Origin: Metopolophium dirhodum
Taxonomy: Eukaryota; Arthropoda; Insecta; Hemiptera; Aphididae
Assembly (NCBI RefSeq): GCF_019925205.1
Contig: NC_083560.1
Location: 127,383,062-127,447,061, forward strand
Reading direction: 5' to 3'
Length of the DNA: 64,000 nt
In this document: positions 44,990 through 56,304 of the stretch, piece after piece
Position numbering within the stretch: position 1 is the stretch's first letter
Layout of the letters: every line of letters starts with the position of its first letter
The notes under the pieces: generated by a model
What the model was told of the DNA's origin: nothing
The model's input: only the letters and a program-made list of their open reading frames with translations
Database searches by the model: none
Translations under genes and position numbers: made by a program

Positions 44990-45795
44990 TAAGGTTTTAA
45001 CTGAAAGATTAACGACAGTTAATTTAATTCATAGTTCATTAAACGATCCACTGATTAAGCTTATTTTTCTCTTTCTGGATTGGATTTTACCTAAATTTAC
45101 ATCCTTAAATTCTTTCTTTCAAAGTTCTGATGTAGCTATCACTCAATTTCAAGATAAAATGATTTTAACTTATAATGACATATTATTATCATACATGAAC
45201 CAAAATTATATAAACACAACCGATATATAACTTAAGTAATCCTGTAATGCAATTAAACAAATGGATCCTAGGACAGCTTTATTTTCAGAAACCAGAAATG
45301 AATATAATTCTCTTTTTTATTTGATGAATTTGTTACCTTGAATAACATCTGGCAATGAACAATTGATGCAAGCAATTGACAGCGAATGGAGAACTTTGCC
45401 ATTGTTTAATATTTCATCTAATATTAAAGATTGATTAAACAAACCTGATATTTTTTGGTACACACTTTCATGTTTAAAACAAATGAACGGCGACGTTCCT
45501 TTTTTAAATATATCAAATTTTGCTATCGGTGTTCTCTGTCTTCCACATTCTAATGCTAACCGTGAGAGAATTTTCAGTAAGATTAACTTAATTAAAGTAA
45601 AAACAAGAAATAGGTTAAATACCGACACCATTCAAGGTTGTTTATTTGCTTTACAAGAAATAATAATTAATACAAATAATTGAGTAGATTTTCATCCAAC
45701 CAAAAAAATGATAAACTCCATGACTACAAAAAATTTATACGAAAAAGAAAATAAAGAATGTATAGAAGATGAATATGATTTTGAACCTGATTAAT
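44990..45795 (+). pseudogene. hAT transposase C-terminal half with several stops
   Basis: Plus-strand sequence with at least four stops. Recognisable blocks are FLFLDWILPKFTSLNSFFQS, EWRTLPLFN, DIFWYTLSCLKQMNGDVPFL and the dimerisation motif CLPHSNANRERIFSKINLIK with VKTRNRLNTDTI. The last matches the 'lPhSnA.cERiFS.inliKtk.RNrl' hAT end. The acidic tail EKENKECIEDEYDFEPD ends at about 45793. The catalytic half is absent or in the inverted scrap at 44840. The minus frame 45317-45631 is a shadow. Confidence 0.75.
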
Positions 45796-46439
45796 TGTTT
45801 TTATCATATATTTTATTTATCTTTCAAGTTTTTCAGTTATTTATTTATTAATTTTAACTTTATATGTTGATAATTTTGAATTACAGTTTTAACAGTTTAG
45901 TGTTTATTTTTTTTTGTGTAACAGTTTTAATACAGTTTTGTTTAATAAAATAATTTTTAAATCATACATTTTTATTTTTTTCAGATTTATTTAGTATCCA
46001 ACTGATTTTGATTTATCTCAAACAAAACATCTCCGGAAGATAGTTTGAAAAAATAAGTTAAATTTAGATTCGAGTTTGAGGCTACATCTAAGTTTTTATT
46101 ATTTTTTGTTATATTTGTAATATATTTTGCTAGTTAAAATAATGACTACGAATATCTGAAACTGCTTACGTGAGATAATAGACACGACTTACGTACAATG
46201 TCATAGAGGGGGGCTCGTATTTATATATGTTACCGTCATTGTCGGTAATTCCGGCAATAACGGTAATGACTAGGCAATGTCAGTAATGCCGGTGCATACC
46301 AGTCATTGTAGGCAATTGGTGTATATTTCCGTAATTGACTGGTAAGTTTAGTCAATGTTATATTATTGTCATTTATCGGTATTTTCCAGAGTGTTTATCG
46401 ATTAGTTATCTTGATTTATCGCATTACCTATTCCCTCTG
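45796..46439. other. AT-rich spacer with a GGTAAT-rich palindromic patch
   Basis: At 46220-46360 related words alternate: GTCATTGTCGGTAATTCCGG, CAATAACGGTAATGACTAGG, CAATGTCAGTAATGCCGGTG. These may be a degenerate transposon end or a mini-repeat; no partner was found. Confidence 0.35.
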
Positions 46440-48060
46440 ATATTTTTGATAACGGAGTTAGCCAAAATACGTGAAAAATTTAATAAATCAATTAATTTAT
46501 TATTGCTTAAAAAGCATGAAAATAAATCATTTTTAAGTGTCGAGGAATATAAAAAACGGCTGCAAGAAGTAAAACATTCCAAAACTTCATTGAATACACC
46601 AGGCTTAAAGAAAGTTCCTAAAGATTATAAGAATGTTCGTAAGTACGATGTAATAACAATAAGTGGAAAAGAGTATCTTATTAAAAGTGTAAAAGATACT
46701 GCATCTAATGTAATTTACTATGTAACTAACGAATAATTGTTTGATGCTCTAAATACATATCATACTTATATTGGTCATGGTGGTCGAGATAGGATGGTAA
46801 AAATATTGTAATATTTCAAAAGAAGCTATTATGACGTATTTGAAACTTTTTATCCATTGCGAGAAAAAATCGTCTAATCCAAAAAGATTCCAAATCTATA
46901 TTACATAAAGCATTTAATTCACGTGCGCAGATGGATCTCATAGACATGCAGTCACAAAGTTGTAACTATTTTCGTTATATTATGAATTGACAGGATCATT
47001 TTACAAAGTTTGTGATTCTAAGACCTCTAAAAACTAAACGTGCCGAAAAAATTGCTTTTAATTTAATGGAGGTACCCATTTTAATAAGATTAGAATAAGC
47101 AAGAATTACAAATATTTTATATTTTAATTTTTTTAAATTTTTTCTAAAAGTTTAAAAAAAATTGAAGATGGCCATTTTGTAGAGTTTATTTTTTCTGAAC
47201 ATACAGGTACGTATTGGCATTTCAACATTTTAATTTCCTGATTTTTAATATTTTTTCTAGTTTCAATGAACAAACTAAAAGCGATCGCCGGTCGTACGAC
47301 CACGTGGGTCACATGTTTGATACAATCAAAACCACTATCGTATTAAATAATTCGTAGTTTTTTTGAAATTAGAAAAAAATAGTAAAAATGAATGTTGCAA
47401 CGTCAATTTTAACATTAACTTTAAACTTAACTTAAATTTTTCTATATTAACTTAACTTAACGAGTTAAAATAATTAATTAACTTGCCCAGCCTCGCAAAA
47501 TAGCTATCTTAAAAAACCAGAATTATGATATCTCCATTCGATTTATTTTAAGGCATAGGAAGATCGCCATATGAAGCAATGTTTGGTTGCCCAGTGAGAT
47601 TAGGAGTTCCATCAGTTGGTTTTCCGTCAGATCAATTTGCCAATTTCAATACTGAAGAAGATATTGAAACTATTATAAACAGCCAATTAGAAAAATCTCC
47701 TGAAGATGACATAAAAATAGGTATATTATTTATTAATTATAATATTATTAAATATTGAAAACATTTTATTAATTATTTAATGTTTTTAATATTATTTAGC
47801 TAATCAACAACAACAAAATATACTTAGTGCTAGTGAAGAATCGGTGAAATGCTTAGAAAAACAAGCTAAAAAAATGATAAAAACATCCAACAGGAAGCTA
47901 AAAAAGGAAGCTATTTGTTGTACGGCCTTTTATAGAATTTGACTTGATCACTCCCTCTTCTGACTCTACTGACGTAGGTGTACATGGTACACCGCAACAA
48001 ATGGACTTGACAGACAGCTCAATGGTCGGAAATCGGCACAAAATATCCGATAAAATTATT
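46440..48060 (+). pseudogene. KRBA2-like integrase-core protein remnant
   Basis: Plus-strand exon 46440-46736 reads IREKFNKSINLLLLKKHENK, RKYDVITISGKEYLI and YYVTNE. After breaks come YIGHGGRDRMVKIL, an AQMDLIDMQSQ block (first integrase Asp), DHFTKFVILRPLKTKRAEKI and, past 450 bp of inserted or intronic AT-rich DNA, GRSPYEAMFGCPVRLGVPSV (47548-47715) with an ESVKCLEKQAKKMIKTSNRK tail (about 47830). This is the order of KRAB-A-domain-containing-protein-2-like proteins, which carry a retroviral-type integrase core. The second catalytic Asp segment is missing, and many stops and frameshifts are present. The protein class is common in aphids (remembered). Confidence 0.65.
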
Positions 48061-48204
48061 TAAAGATTAACGAGAGTAAATGATGGAACTATTGGAAAAT
48101 ACGTTTATCTAGTTACATAAAAATTTAATATACTTTTTTTTTGTACCCTTTCAGGAAAAGAACTTTTTAATTTGATAGTCGACAGGTTACTTATAAGTTA
48201 TAAC

Positions 48205-48326
48205 AAATCTATAGGCACATAATCATTATTTTAAATGTGTCAAATAATTAATTTACACTTTCATCGAATTTACGCAAGCATTATATATTATAATATAATC
48301 GTCCATTGTCGATACAAAATATATTA
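48205..48326 (+). repeat. About 120-bp repeat, near-identical inverted copy at 61345-61470
   Basis: From AATCTATAGG to GATACAAAATATAT the two copies differ at about one position in some 115 bases, so they separated recently. This copy directly abuts the 3' limit of a truncated Helitron Rep gene. Confidence 0.9.
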
Positions 48327-48340
48327 TATATATATATATA

Positions 48341-49200
48341 TTAATAAATATATTTTCCCTTGACTTTCATTATGATTGATCTGCCGTTGTCATCTGGAGA
48401 AGGACGCCGATACAATAGATATCCGTCGATTCCACTGATTGTGTCAGCCACAAACGGACGTGGAAAACGCTTACTGCAGTTTCCGTTTTGCATGCACGGT
48501 GACCCAGGATTATGAGTTCCGCGAGGGCCATGTATCATGTTCGTGGTCACAACAGAATGCAGCTCATGATCTGTTTCTGGATCTGGTATTTCGGCAGAAA
48601 TGATCGAATCAATACGATCTGGTCGGACCTTGTCAAATATCCAAAGCAGAATGTGCGCATGTGGTAAACCACGCTTCTGCCATTCAACCGAGTACATCCA
48701 ACAACGGATTGCGCCAAAGACCTTCTGCTTAACGATGTAATTCATGAGTACTACGATCTTTTGTTTGAATACTCATGCAGTGATGTCATGTCGATCACTT
48801 GGTGTTTGTCCTGTCAGCAACTGATTTGTAATTTCGGGCCATTTCGGATTGCAAGTAAACGTGATGAACAAATCAGGTCGTCCGTAATTCCGCACATACG
48901 TCATCGCATCTTGGGCATATTCAGCATGTGTCGCGGGCTTCCAATATGAGTAGCCGGGAGAATAGTCAAACGACCAATGTTGGCCGCGTCTCCTTCGGTA
49001 GCGATGGCATAACGCAAGTGGATGTACTCGTCTGATCGTAACTTTGACTGATTGAAGCGAATGAAATTGAGCTGCTCCGTTTCGACCTTGACGTACATGT
49101 CGACGCAGTACTTTTGAAACAACCGGCGATATCTCAATAGATGGTTGTCAACATCTTGTCGAATCATCAATCGATATGCATAAAAATTCATTGAGCTGGC
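48341..49200 (-). pseudogene. Helitron Rep (HUH nuclease) N-terminal region
   Basis: Minus strand from about 49200 to 48341. It reads NFYAYRLMIRQD, KVETEQLNFIRFNQSKLRSD, LPATHIGSPRHM; after a frameshift (about 48925) MTYVRNYGRPDLFITFTCNP, KWPEITNQLL; and after an in-frame TGA (about 48770) RCWMYSVEWQKRGLPHAHIL with LW. PHAHI is the HUH (His-hydrophobic-His) metal motif of Helitron Rep nucleases; the catalytic tyrosines further downstream are lost because the sequence ends at KGKYIY where the 120-bp repeat begins. Inactive. The plus-strand frame 48761-48949 is a shadow. Confidence 0.88.
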
Positions 49201-49206
49201 ATTTTT

Positions 49207-49621
49207 ATTCGTTTCTTCTCCTGAACCTACTACATCAATAGCACATTGCGTTTCCGCTGATTTTAATATGTCTCGAGGTATCGCCCTTCAAATGAGACGG
49301 AAATTCGGGCAGGTGGACCAATTGCGAAAAGAACAAAAATCAGTAACTGATGTAGCCGTTATTCAGTCAGAACAACGAACAGTATTTTATTTATTAACAA
49401 AAGAGCATCACTGGCAAAAGTCGACGTATCAAGCAATCTATAGTTGTTTACAGAAACTTAAAGAATTGTTTGCCGCGAAAAACAAACTGGCCCCGAAGTG
49501 GTTGGGTCCGTATGAAATTTTAGATGTAAATCCGACAAATAAAAATGTAACCATAAAAAAAAGTAACAAGAAGAATCAGACCATACACCAAAATTTACTA
49601 AAGTTATTTCACGAAAAATGA
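49207..49621 (+). CDS. Macro domain (OARD1-like) fused in frame to a Gypsy integrase C-terminal tail
   Basis: The frame is open from about 49207 (first ATG 49268) to a TGA at 49619-49621. Residues encoded by about 49228-49470 match the OARD1-type macro domain: SIAHCVSADFNMSRGIALQM, RRKFGQVDQLRKEQK, RTVFYLLTKEH and STYQAIYSCLQKLKELF, corresponding to AHC-(I/V)-S-x-D-x-x-M-x-x-GIA and YLxTK-x-x-x-x-x-x-T. Without a break the sequence continues as KLAPKWLGPYEILDVNPTNK, VTIKK and IHQNLLKLFHE, the small C-terminal domain of Ty3/Gypsy (errantivirus) integrase. The env frame starts 4 bases upstream of the stop, in errantivirus order. The macro lacks its first 15 or so residues and its last strands. 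Whether this is a functional fusion or a random joint is unknown; the preceding minus-strand Helitron scrap ends at the same place. Confidence 0.7.
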
Positions 49622-50823
49622 AACAAGAAAAATTAATTTGTTCCAGGAAACTCATCATGGCATTCTTTGGAATTTCCAAGAAAAATCCGTCATTCCCGAA
49701 AATGGTAATCCTAATAATGTGGATATGGGATAGTACATCAGAAGCTCAAGAGAATTATAACATTACTACCTTCCCGGATCACAAAGGATTCTATTATGAA
49801 TCTCACGGAATGATCAAAACTTCTCACACTAAATGGAACTTGGTAACGTATGTGGATATTGGAATCTTGACCTCAAAATATGAAAAGTTGATGACCCAGT
49901 ATAGCGAAATGGAGACAATTTGTAAGCAAATGATAGCAAACTTTGGTAATGCAGAAATAGAAAACATTTGTAATCAATTCGTAAACCAATTTTCTACTAC
50001 AACCCGTCCATATTTATATGAAATTCAGTTAAATCGTCGTAACGCGATGTTATCGATAGAGCATAACTCAAATAATGAAATTCGAAATCGCCGAGGATTG
50101 GGAGGTACCTTCAAGCGCCTGATCAACGTTTTGTATGGTGCATACTCGAAAATCGACACCGAATTCATATTTAAACAGATCGTAGAATTAACCAAAAACA
50201 AAATTCAGAATATTAATTTAGTCAAAGAAAAAACAAGAGTTGTACAAGCAGAAATATTGGATGCAAATCATACTTCACAGGAAGTCACAGAACATCATCA
50301 GAAACTCGAAAATAACTTGCAGTATTTACAAAGACTGACCAAAGAAAGTATCGTTAAAATCAACAAATTAGAATTTAAAAATAAACTGTTAGAGCAAGCT
50401 TTTTTATTCGAGGTAACTCTCAATCAGTATGCTTACGAAACACAAAACCTTGTTGCCATTATAAATGCAGCACTGGATGGTCAGATCCACACCAGCGTAA
50501 TCACCCCCAGAAAATTATTACGGGAGTTAAAAGAAATTAAAATCAACTTACCCATGGGAAACGACCTCCCTATAGAAGTAATACCCGAGTCCATGCCAAA
50601 CCTTTTCAAAATCTCTAAAATAACGATTTTCGTGCAAAACGAGTACTTAATATTTTCTATTGAAATACCCTTGATTTCAAGTAAAGTATTAAATGTGTAT
50701 CGAGTTGTTTCATTACCAATGATATATTCTACCAATACATTAATTTTAATTGAACCCGAAGTCGAATATTTGGTAATTAACAATGAACTTAATGATCAAC
50801 CTGGAGTGACGATGGATCTGTAG
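49618..50823 (+). CDS. Errantivirus-type envelope fusion protein (baculovirus F-like), probably C-terminally truncated
   Basis: A 401-codon open frame overlaps the preceding stop by 4 bases. It has a short hydrophobic segment near residues 25-40, a furin-like RNRR site near residue 156 followed by a Gly-rich GLGG segment and a long helical region (about residues 185-265, coiled-coil-like), matching the layout of the Env/F proteins of insect errantiviruses. Family members normally run beyond 450 residues to a membrane anchor. Here the frame stops at 50823, and a strongly hydrophobic stretch (about 50875-50925) is visible only in another frame, suggesting a break before the anchor. Role in the family: cell-to-cell or germline entry. 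As an endogenous, truncated copy it is probably non-functional. The minus-strand frame 50481-50783 is a shadow. Confidence 0.8.
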   Translation: MKQEKLICSRKLIMAFFGISKKNPSFPKMVILIMWIWDSTSEAQENYNITTFPDHKGFYYESHGMIKTSHTKWNLVTYVDIGILTSKYEKLMTQYSEMETICKQMIANFGNAEIENICNQFVNQFSTTTRPYLYEIQLNRRNAMLSIEHNSNNEIRNRRGLGGTFKRLINVLYGAYSKIDTEFIFKQIVELTKNKIQNINLVKEKTRVVQAEILDANHTSQEVTEHHQKLENNLQYLQRLTKESIVKINKLEFKNKLLEQAFLFEVTLNQYAYETQNLVAIINAALDGQIHTSVITPRKLLRELKEIKINLPMGNDLPIEVIPESMPNLFKISKITIFVQNEYLIFSIEIPLISSKVLNVYRVVSLPMIYSTNTLILIEPEVEYLVINNELNDQPGVTMDL

Positions 50824-51495
50824 AGTTCAGCATAGGATTATTTGTAGAATTTTTGATTAGGCGAGCTGCCTGTATAATGTTGCTGTTTTTGTTTTTATCT
50901 GCATGTTTATTAATCACTTTCGACGATGTGGGTACGTTGTGAGATCGCGGCATGTTATCTGTGGGCAAAGGTCGGGTATCGATCCGCGTTGCAGCGATAG
51001 CGCGACGGATTTAGTAGACGGTAAAAATTTTATTTAAACGTAAACGTAGTTCATTTGCATTTAGAATGAAAAAGCGCACTTAGGCGCATTTCCAGTTTTT
51101 TTTTTTTATTTATACAAATAAATAGGGAAGAATTGCGATTTTTTCGTACTAAGTACGACAATTTCGGACACGAAAAATTTTGACGGGATCACGAGAATTA
51201 AGCGGAGCGTATTTAAACGTGTGCGATTAGCGACGTATAGACCGCGACTGATTATAGTTATCTAAGTGTGAGAACCAAGCAATGTTACAATATCATATGC
51301 AATATGCTGTATGCGATGAATTAATGAATTTAACAATGTTGTTTTTTAATTAATTTTTGTTTCTGTCATAAGAATTTTATATTTGTTTCCTTTAACTACT
51401 TTTCTGGTAAGAAAGTGAATCTAGTTGGTAATTTGAGGGGAGAGGGTCAAAAGTAAAAAATTCCAAGCAGTTTTCAAAAGATTTTTATTTGACGG
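50824..51495. other. Probable retroelement 3' region, no LTR proven
   Basis: It follows env where a polypurine tract and 3' LTR would lie. About 50940-51300 is GC-richer (CGCGACGGATTTAGTAGACG; CGTACTAAGTACG palindrome at about 51147). I could not pair it with a 5' LTR. The segment 51398-51483 is the inverted partner of the 29738-29818 dispersed repeat. Confidence 0.4.
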
Positions 51496-51503
51496 TTAAT
51501 AGG

Positions 51504-52931
51504 CAGACTTGGGTAGTATTCCGAATACTTTTTAAATACTTTTTTTTGAAAGTATTCAACATGGTATTTTGAATACTTTTTACAAGTCTTCTGAGTACAG
51601 TATTCGGAATACTTTTATTCCAATTAAATTTTAAAAATATTTTATAGTAATATGTTTATGTATATGTATATTATTTTATTTTCTACTATTTTTAGTTCAG
51701 TAATGTTATTACGTATTTTCTAATTTCATAGCGACGAGCCAGCGAAGGCGATAAGATATTATGATGATTTCGGGATTTCCCTATAATAAGTAATAACTAA
51801 TGGCTAATGGTATATGCCATATGCGATACTAAAATTATTGCGTGTGTGTGTGTGTGTGTGTTGTGTGCAACTTTCCGCGTAGTCCGCCATTAGTCGACAT
51901 TGTTTTTCTGTTGCGATGCTGATTTTATTCTTTATACGTCTTTTCCGTTGTTCTTAAGTAATAAGTTTGATTCGAAAAACATTATAATGGCAGATTTGAA
52001 CGAAATTGACGAAGGTCAATCTTCGATCACTGATGGCACTGGTAAAAACTATCGCCTACCTTGGTCAAAATATGACAACATTTTTAAAATAATTGATCTA
52101 AAAGAAGATTTTGAAACTTATCAAAAATTCAATGTTCGTTGTAAATATTGTGCTTCGTCCAAACTACTGACAGCAGACACAAGGACTAGTTCCAATTTAT
52201 TAAAGCACTTAGAGGTTAGTAGGTAAGTACCTACTAACTACATGCATTATTTAATTGTGTTAAAAAATATATTTATAGGTATACATAATATTTATGGTAC
52301 GTAAACTATGATTGAGGGATACTTTTTAGTTTTTACGATTGGTACATATAATTGGTACAATAAAAAACCTAAATAACGTTTTTCGATATTTTGACAATTT
52401 TTTACCAGACGCTAAATTAAATTATTATTTAATAAGCATAATTTTGACCATTGGCTTAAAGTAGTTGAACGAAGTAGCTGTAATGTTGTGTAATTAATAG
52501 TTATGTTAGTATAATACTATAATATTGATTATTATTATTTTTTTCAGTTAATAAAATAATAAATATATTGATGATTTAAACGGCTTAAAAGTATTATATT
52601 GATTGATATTATTGTATTATAATTATTTAGATACAATAGTTGGTGATATGAGATCTTATATAGGTATACTCAGATAGGTGTGTATTATCGAGATTATAAT
52701 AATGTTCATTTATAAATACAGAATTGAAAAAAAAAATATTTTTGCTATTGAAATCTAAAGCCACTGAAAATAAGTATTCGAAAAATATTTGGAATACTTT
52801 TTGTGAAGTATTCCAAATACTAAGGAATATTATTATCATAAAGTATTTGAATACATATTCTGAATACTTTTTTTAAAAGTATTCGGAATATGTATTTGAA
52901 ATACTTTTAAAAAGTATTTTACCCAAGTCTG
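51504..52931. mobile_element. Internally deleted hAT element with perfect 8-bp duplication
   Basis: Ends CAGACTTGGGTAGTATTC and (inverted) CAGACTTGGGTAAAATAC; TTAATAGG at 51496-51503 and 52932-52939. Both subterminal regions are arrays of AGTATTC/GAATACTTT variants. The GT microsatellite at 51841-51865 lies inside. Only the first transposase exon remains. Same family as the intronic MITE at 20093-20401. Confidence 0.92.
51987..52214 (+). pseudogene. First exon of a ZBED/hAT transposase (BED zinc finger)
   Basis: MADLNEIDEGQSSITDGTGK opens a 76-codon exon that ends at a GTTAGT donor. It has a BED-type pattern: WSKYDNIFKI, VRCKYCASSKLL and SSNLLKHLE (C-x2-C ... H). BED fingers bind the ends of hAT elements. 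The catalytic and dimerisation exons are deleted; the rest of the element is non-coding. The retained finger could in principle still be expressed as a short DNA-binding peptide, but nothing shows that. Confidence 0.75.
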
Positions 52932-53149
52932 TTAATAGGGCACCTTTCTTATATTGCTGTAGTAAAAAAAAAGAGGTCTAGTGACTAACTCTATCCATAC
53001 GTGATTAAAATGTAATGTTCAAAATAACACAAATGACAAAATACACAGTCACGGACAAGTGTTATCGCCTTATCGACATCATAAATTAAGCTCGTTAAGA
53101 TAAACTGTCAAAAATAATTTCGAAATAATAATTTTCCATTTGATATACT

Positions 53150-53278
53150 TTTAAATGTTGACCGTTAATTAGAGTGCCCGCTATTTAGAAGTATTAATGT
53201 ATTTTTCCCATAACACTCGACGGGACCAAACAAATAGACTGTTACATAGAGGTGACCGTTAACGGAAGTTATACTGTA
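53150..53278 (+). repeat. pogo/Tc1-like terminal fragment
   Basis: The fragment ends GGTGACCGTTAACGGAAGTT, ATACTG then TA; an internal TTGACCGTTAATTAGAGTGC resembles it. Comparable in style to 29995-30066. Single end only. Confidence 0.35.
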
Positions 53279-53379
53279 TTATAATAATTTGTGATCGAAC
53301 AGTCGACAGACTCAGAATTTTGACTTTTTTTTGTAGTACGTTGTCATGAGGTTTTATAAAAAACATTTTTAGTGCGTGA

Positions 53380-53985
53380 AAATATACTTAACTGTTTGTT
53401 TCGCGGTTCGCCATTCTTGTTAGCAATTAGTAACACTGGTGATGAATAACTAGAATTAGTCTCCGTGAAAAAAACAAGTCTTTTCCATTCTTTCACAATA
53501 TTATCAATTATTGATTTTTCTAATGCTGACATCCTATATGGTTTTGACACTACTGGTGTTCCGCTATCTTCGATTTCCATACATCTGTACATCTGTACGT
53601 CCAATCTCTGCCATGTTAAGAGCAAAGCAAATCTGTATTTATTAATTAGACTCACTAAACTGTTTTTCTCAACATGTGTTACATTCAGTCCGCATTGAAC
53701 CAAATATTCTGTGATGACCTCCGGTAGACTTTCCTGTTTTTCCTTATTTTCATGTACAACTGCTTGAACGTCTCCAATTTCTTGACCCTTATACAGTGTT
53801 GTGTCAATAGACGAATGATTTACCGTAAGTACCTCCACTAATTCTCTGTTTATTAATGCTGCTACAATGGTTACATCATTTGCCCTTAATAATTGATCAC
53901 CATTCACTTCTATTCGTGCCGATCTAGCTTGACTGAAAACTTCATCATCAAATTTGAATATATTATTATATCCAAATTTCACCTG
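53380..53985 (-). pseudogene. Ty3/Gypsy Pol fragment up to the start of RT
   Basis: A minus-strand open frame begins in a protease-RT linker (FDDEVFSQARSARIEVNGDQ ... VAALINRELVEVLT, KGQEIGDV) and reaches the RT entry motif KPYRMSALEKSIIDNIVKEW and TETNSSYSSPVLLIANKNGE PR, typical of Gypsy. It then degenerates; the catalytic YxDD region is not present. The plus-strand frame at 53893-54165 overlaps its edge and is not recognised. Confidence 0.8.
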
Positions 53986-54209
53986 ATTTTTGATTTAGAT
54001 AAAAATGACATTTTCGCAATCCATGAATGGTACGTCCGGTTAATAAATCATAACTTTGTGCCTCTACTACCCATCAATCAACCAGCTCTGTCACATCATC
54101 GATTTTCAAAGTTACCGACGTCATACCATTATCAACGTTTATTGGATTATTACCATATACAGTAAGTTGTCTAGTCGTAAGTAACACTCACAAGTCTCAT
54201 TGTTTAGCT

Positions 54210-55405
54210 ACACTGGATATTTTTTATTTATTTTTTAAGCCACCCGAAGGCTTTTTTTATTATAAAGATCAATGATCTTTAACAATACATTTAAGAGGTG
54301 TACATACATAATAGCATTCGTGAGCTCTTCCCCTTTATTTCTGGTTTGTTCTTCGAAGGGATTATTTTCATAAATATGATATAATATAATATGTGTTGTA
54401 ATTTTCCAAGATTTCACTTGATAGTCCAGGTATATGATGTGTCCCACATCCTCTTGGTATGTGTTTCCGGGATATATATTTTATTTTCTCTACAAAGGAT
54501 TCATAGTGTTCCGGTATTGGTTCGAGATTTTCTATACTTGAATCGAGATCTTCTGAGAAAAGGTTCCACTTTGCTTTCATGAAGTTGTATCTCCTTTGGA
54601 ATGGGACGATATTAGGTCTCACTGCAGCCTCAATCTGGCAAATTATGGGCCTATATTGTGTGTTTGGAATGGGGTCTCCCATCTTTTTGGTGCATAGTTG
54701 ACTGATAGAATCACTGACGAAAATAAGGTCAGGGTTATATCCTTTCTTCCAGCTACCGCTGTTGAAGGATGGAGGTAATTTGTTATCGTGAATCAGTACC
54801 ATATCTTCGCCTTGTGCCCAGATTTATATGGCTTCGCAATCATCGTTTGTCTCCGTATAGCCCCAGCTTGAACTGTGGCTGTTGAAATCACCTTTGACTA
54901 TGTTAGGTTTATGTTGTAAGCTATCTTTGGATTTAAGACTAGGGGCTATGCAAGGGGAATTTGGTGGTTTATAGATTGAGGAGACTGAGATGTTCGGTAA
55001 ATGCACTGTGATAAATTCGATGTCGTTTTGTTCGAATATTTTAACTGACTGGATGATCATATTAGGTTTTGTGAAGATAGCACTACCGTGTTTTCTATGG
55101 TGCCTTATCGCTGATAGTTTCATTCCAGATATACTTGGTGCATTAAGAGTCTGGTCTAGATGGGTCTCTTGGACGCACATAATATCGCATGATGTTGATT
55201 TGGAAATGGTAGATAGAAGTTCTTCCTTTACTCTCGTAATACCTTCAATGTTTATCGATACGATCGTCAATGCTGGCCCTGAGAAGGGCTGTTTTAGGCG
55301 CGGTTTTTTATGACCGCCAGACATTGTTATTATACTGAGAGATAGGTTGCGCCTGGGTTTGGAAGAATTAGCCGGTGTTTTGAAAACACCGTTACTAGGG
55401 GACAC
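54210..55405 (-). pseudogene. Jockey-like LINE, apurinic endonuclease region with 3' end
   Basis: Minus strand. MSGGHKKPRLKQPFSGPALT starts ORF2; endonuclease hallmarks follow: VSINIEGI (Asn), DIMCVQETHLDQTL (Glu), SSIYKPPNSP, VKGDFNSHSSSWGY (Asp-x-Asn) and, after one in-frame TAA near 54826, NPDLIFVSD and the terminal RPIICQIE near 54655. The frame continues to about 54390, then jumps to a short helical end (LLNVLLKIIDLYNKKSLRVA) and an AT-rich tail (AAAAAATAAATAAAAAAT) at about 54220. Reverse transcriptase is completely absent, so this is an internally deleted copy. The plus-strand frames at 54391 and 54990 are shadows. Confidence 0.8.
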
Positions 55406-56037
55406 CGCGTAGAGGTTTCTTCCTTATCCACCATTTTTAGGAGTAGCAACGATAATAAACTCGATAAAAAAAAATATTGCTCGGTCTAGTCTTGAAATAA
55501 AATACGAAAAAATTAATTGTCACACATATTTTTCTTTTTATATCTAGACCCGAAAATGTTATTTAAGATTCCTCATTAGTTGTTCACCTACATAACAAAA
55601 AAGTACTGGAGAGTCTAAATCATTTTTTTTGAGCGTTTGAAATTGTAATTGTTACGACAATTTTTGGATACTTGACATTTTCAATTTTTTTTTTCTATAA
55701 ATATTGACACACATTTTTCACTCAGTCAATTTACCGTATTACTATTGATTATAAATAATAATAGATTGTTATGTGCTATTTAATAATCAATGGTATTACT
55801 AAAAGCAATATAAAAATATCCCAGTCAACATCTACTGTACAGCAGAGTGGTTTATACTATTTTATACTATTATTATTTTTTTTTAATAAAATTAAAATTA
55901 ATTATTAGTATAAAATTAAAATAAAGAATTTGAACAGGAATGAAAATATATTTAATATAAATACACGTTCGTTTCATGTACAGAATTCGAAAAATAATAT
56001 AAGGTATATTATAAAATAATATAATATAAGAGCTTAC
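55406..56037. other. AT-rich dispersed repeat, no gene
   Basis: Resembles the 29-30 kb and 37.2 kb repeat in wording (TTGAAATTGTAATTGTTACG, TTTTCAATTTTTTTTTTCTA) but with no long identical block. Confidence 0.4.
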
Positions 56038-56182
56038 TTAGCATTTTAACCTTGGAGGCCACAATGTCCCACGCTTTATCTACTAAAAGTCGATTACGAT
56101 GATTCTTATCTTTCATGTTGTACAATATACCTAGGTTTTTTTTGAACTTCTGATATCAAAATTTCTACTTGAGAATCCATAT
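56038..56182 (-). pseudogene. MADF-domain exon of a PIF/Harbinger partner protein
   Basis: Minus strand: MDSQVEILISEVQK, then after a one-base shift in an eight-A run YNMKDKNHRNRLLVDKAWDI and VASKVKML with a donor-like AGTAAGC. The pattern 'L...V...p.LY....k.h.n...k..aW..ia..v' is the first half of a MADF domain. No BESS part or transposase accompanies it. A CG-rich terminus-like motif shared with the element at 63 kb lies just upstream (56305-56352). Confidence 0.65.
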
Positions 56183-56304
56183 TTATTACCATCAATTTAA
56201 ATTATTTAACAAATTTAAGAAATAACAACAATGTACATACAACTGTAGTCTACACTCTGTAGAAATGAGAAAATAGTGCCAGTAATATTATTATATTATT
56301 ATCG

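Noticed and set aside
48211..49470. Idea that the 120-bp repeat and macro domain move together as one unit
   Set aside because: The relative orientation of repeat and macro differs between the 48-kb and 61-kb loci and a Helitron scrap intervenes, so linkage is not supported by this window alone.
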